Source of the DNA: Streptococcus parasanguinis
GTDB lineage: Bacteria; Bacillota; Bacilli; Lactobacillales; Streptococcaceae
NCBI GenBank assembly: GCA_018365265.1
Contig: JAGZKI010000029.1
Location: 1-30,181 of the forward strand
Reading direction: 5' to 3'
Length of the DNA stretch: 30,181 nt
In this document: positions 30,085 to 30,181 of the stretch, one piece after another
Position numbering within the stretch: position 1 is the stretch's first letter
Layout of the letters: each line of letters starts with the position of its first letter
Translations under genes and position numbers: made by a program
The notes under the pieces: model-generated
The model's input: only the letters and a program-made list of their open reading frames with translations
The model's database searches: none
What the model was told of the DNA's origin: nothing

Positions 30085-30181
30085 AAGAGAGTGGGACAGA
30101 AATCGGTAATTCGTTAGAATTCGATTTCGTCGTCCCACCTCCGCACAGTTGAGTAGGGCTGTAAAAGCTGATGAAATCAGC
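30085..30181. repeat. Half copy of the intergenic repeat (right contig edge)
   Basis: The exact reverse complement of bases 1-97. The large hairpin GTGGGAC/GTCCCAC spans 30091-30138, and the copy ends on the palindrome GCTGATGAAATCAGC (30167-30181). It begins immediately after the stop codon of the preceding lipoprotein. Confidence 0.9.

Overview
The window looks like chromosomal DNA from a low-GC viridans streptococcus of the mitis/sanguinis group. My best guess is a Streptococcus parasanguinis-like species, but the sequence alone does not settle the species. The signs are a YSIRK/LPXTG antigen I/II-type surface protein, a pneumococcus-like mal regulon (malQP divergent from malXCD, then malA-malR), a complete dltXABCD operon, aspS, and a repeated streptococcal intergenic element. 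There is no tRNA, rRNA, CRISPR array or recognisable insertion sequence. The first 97 bases and the last 97 bases are perfect reverse complements of each other. Both are half copies of that repeat, cut at the same 15-base palindrome, so this is probably a whole assembly contig broken at a repeat.

Layout. 1-1200: half repeat, nrdI and a small membrane protein, leftward. 1495-4500: a leftward LPXTG adhesin with alanine-rich, GbpC/Spa V and proline-rich regions, lacking the usual antigen I/II C-terminal domains. 4512-5010: gene-free, with a possible small RNA. 5056-8888: malP and malQ, leftward. 8889-9335: divergent mal control region with MalR/CcpA-type operators. 9336-16895: malX, malC, malD, malA, malR and a type I pullulanase, rightward. 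16896-17072: full copy of the repeat between convergent genes. 17077-20173: YitT-family protein, aspS and a small membrane protein, leftward. 20204-20341: four DnaA boxes. 20425-24887: dltD, dltC, dltB, dltA and the 42-residue dltX, leftward. 25055-26314: cytoplasmic S41-type peptidase. 26407-27863: DUF4956 membrane protein and VTC-type polyphosphate polymerase, leftward. 28078-29310: divergent Cthe_2159/DUF4353 beta-helix lipoprotein. 29403-30083: a second lipoprotein. 30085-30181: half repeat.

How the parts work together. The mal block imports maltodextrins (MalX-MalC-MalD), debranches and rearranges them (PulA, MalQ) and phosphorolyses them (MalP). MalR and probably CcpA act through three operator-like sites. 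The dlt operon D-alanylates teichoic acids.

The most unusual part is 25055-29310. A VTC polyphosphate polymerase and its DUF4956 partner are divergent from an Asp-rich beta-helix lipoprotein. Between them lie two mirror-image arrays of NTTWAG-like hexamers at exact 11-bp spacing, each ending 10 bp before a TARACT -10-like hexamer. The VTC gene carries an eight-A tract right after its well-placed start codon that puts the gene one base out of frame, suggesting phase variation, slippage or a sequencing error. The neighbouring S41 peptidase has a perfect CiaR-type box (TTTAAG-N5-TTTAAG) 9 bp before an extended -10. I read this as a response-regulator-controlled envelope/polyphosphate module that is little described in streptococci.
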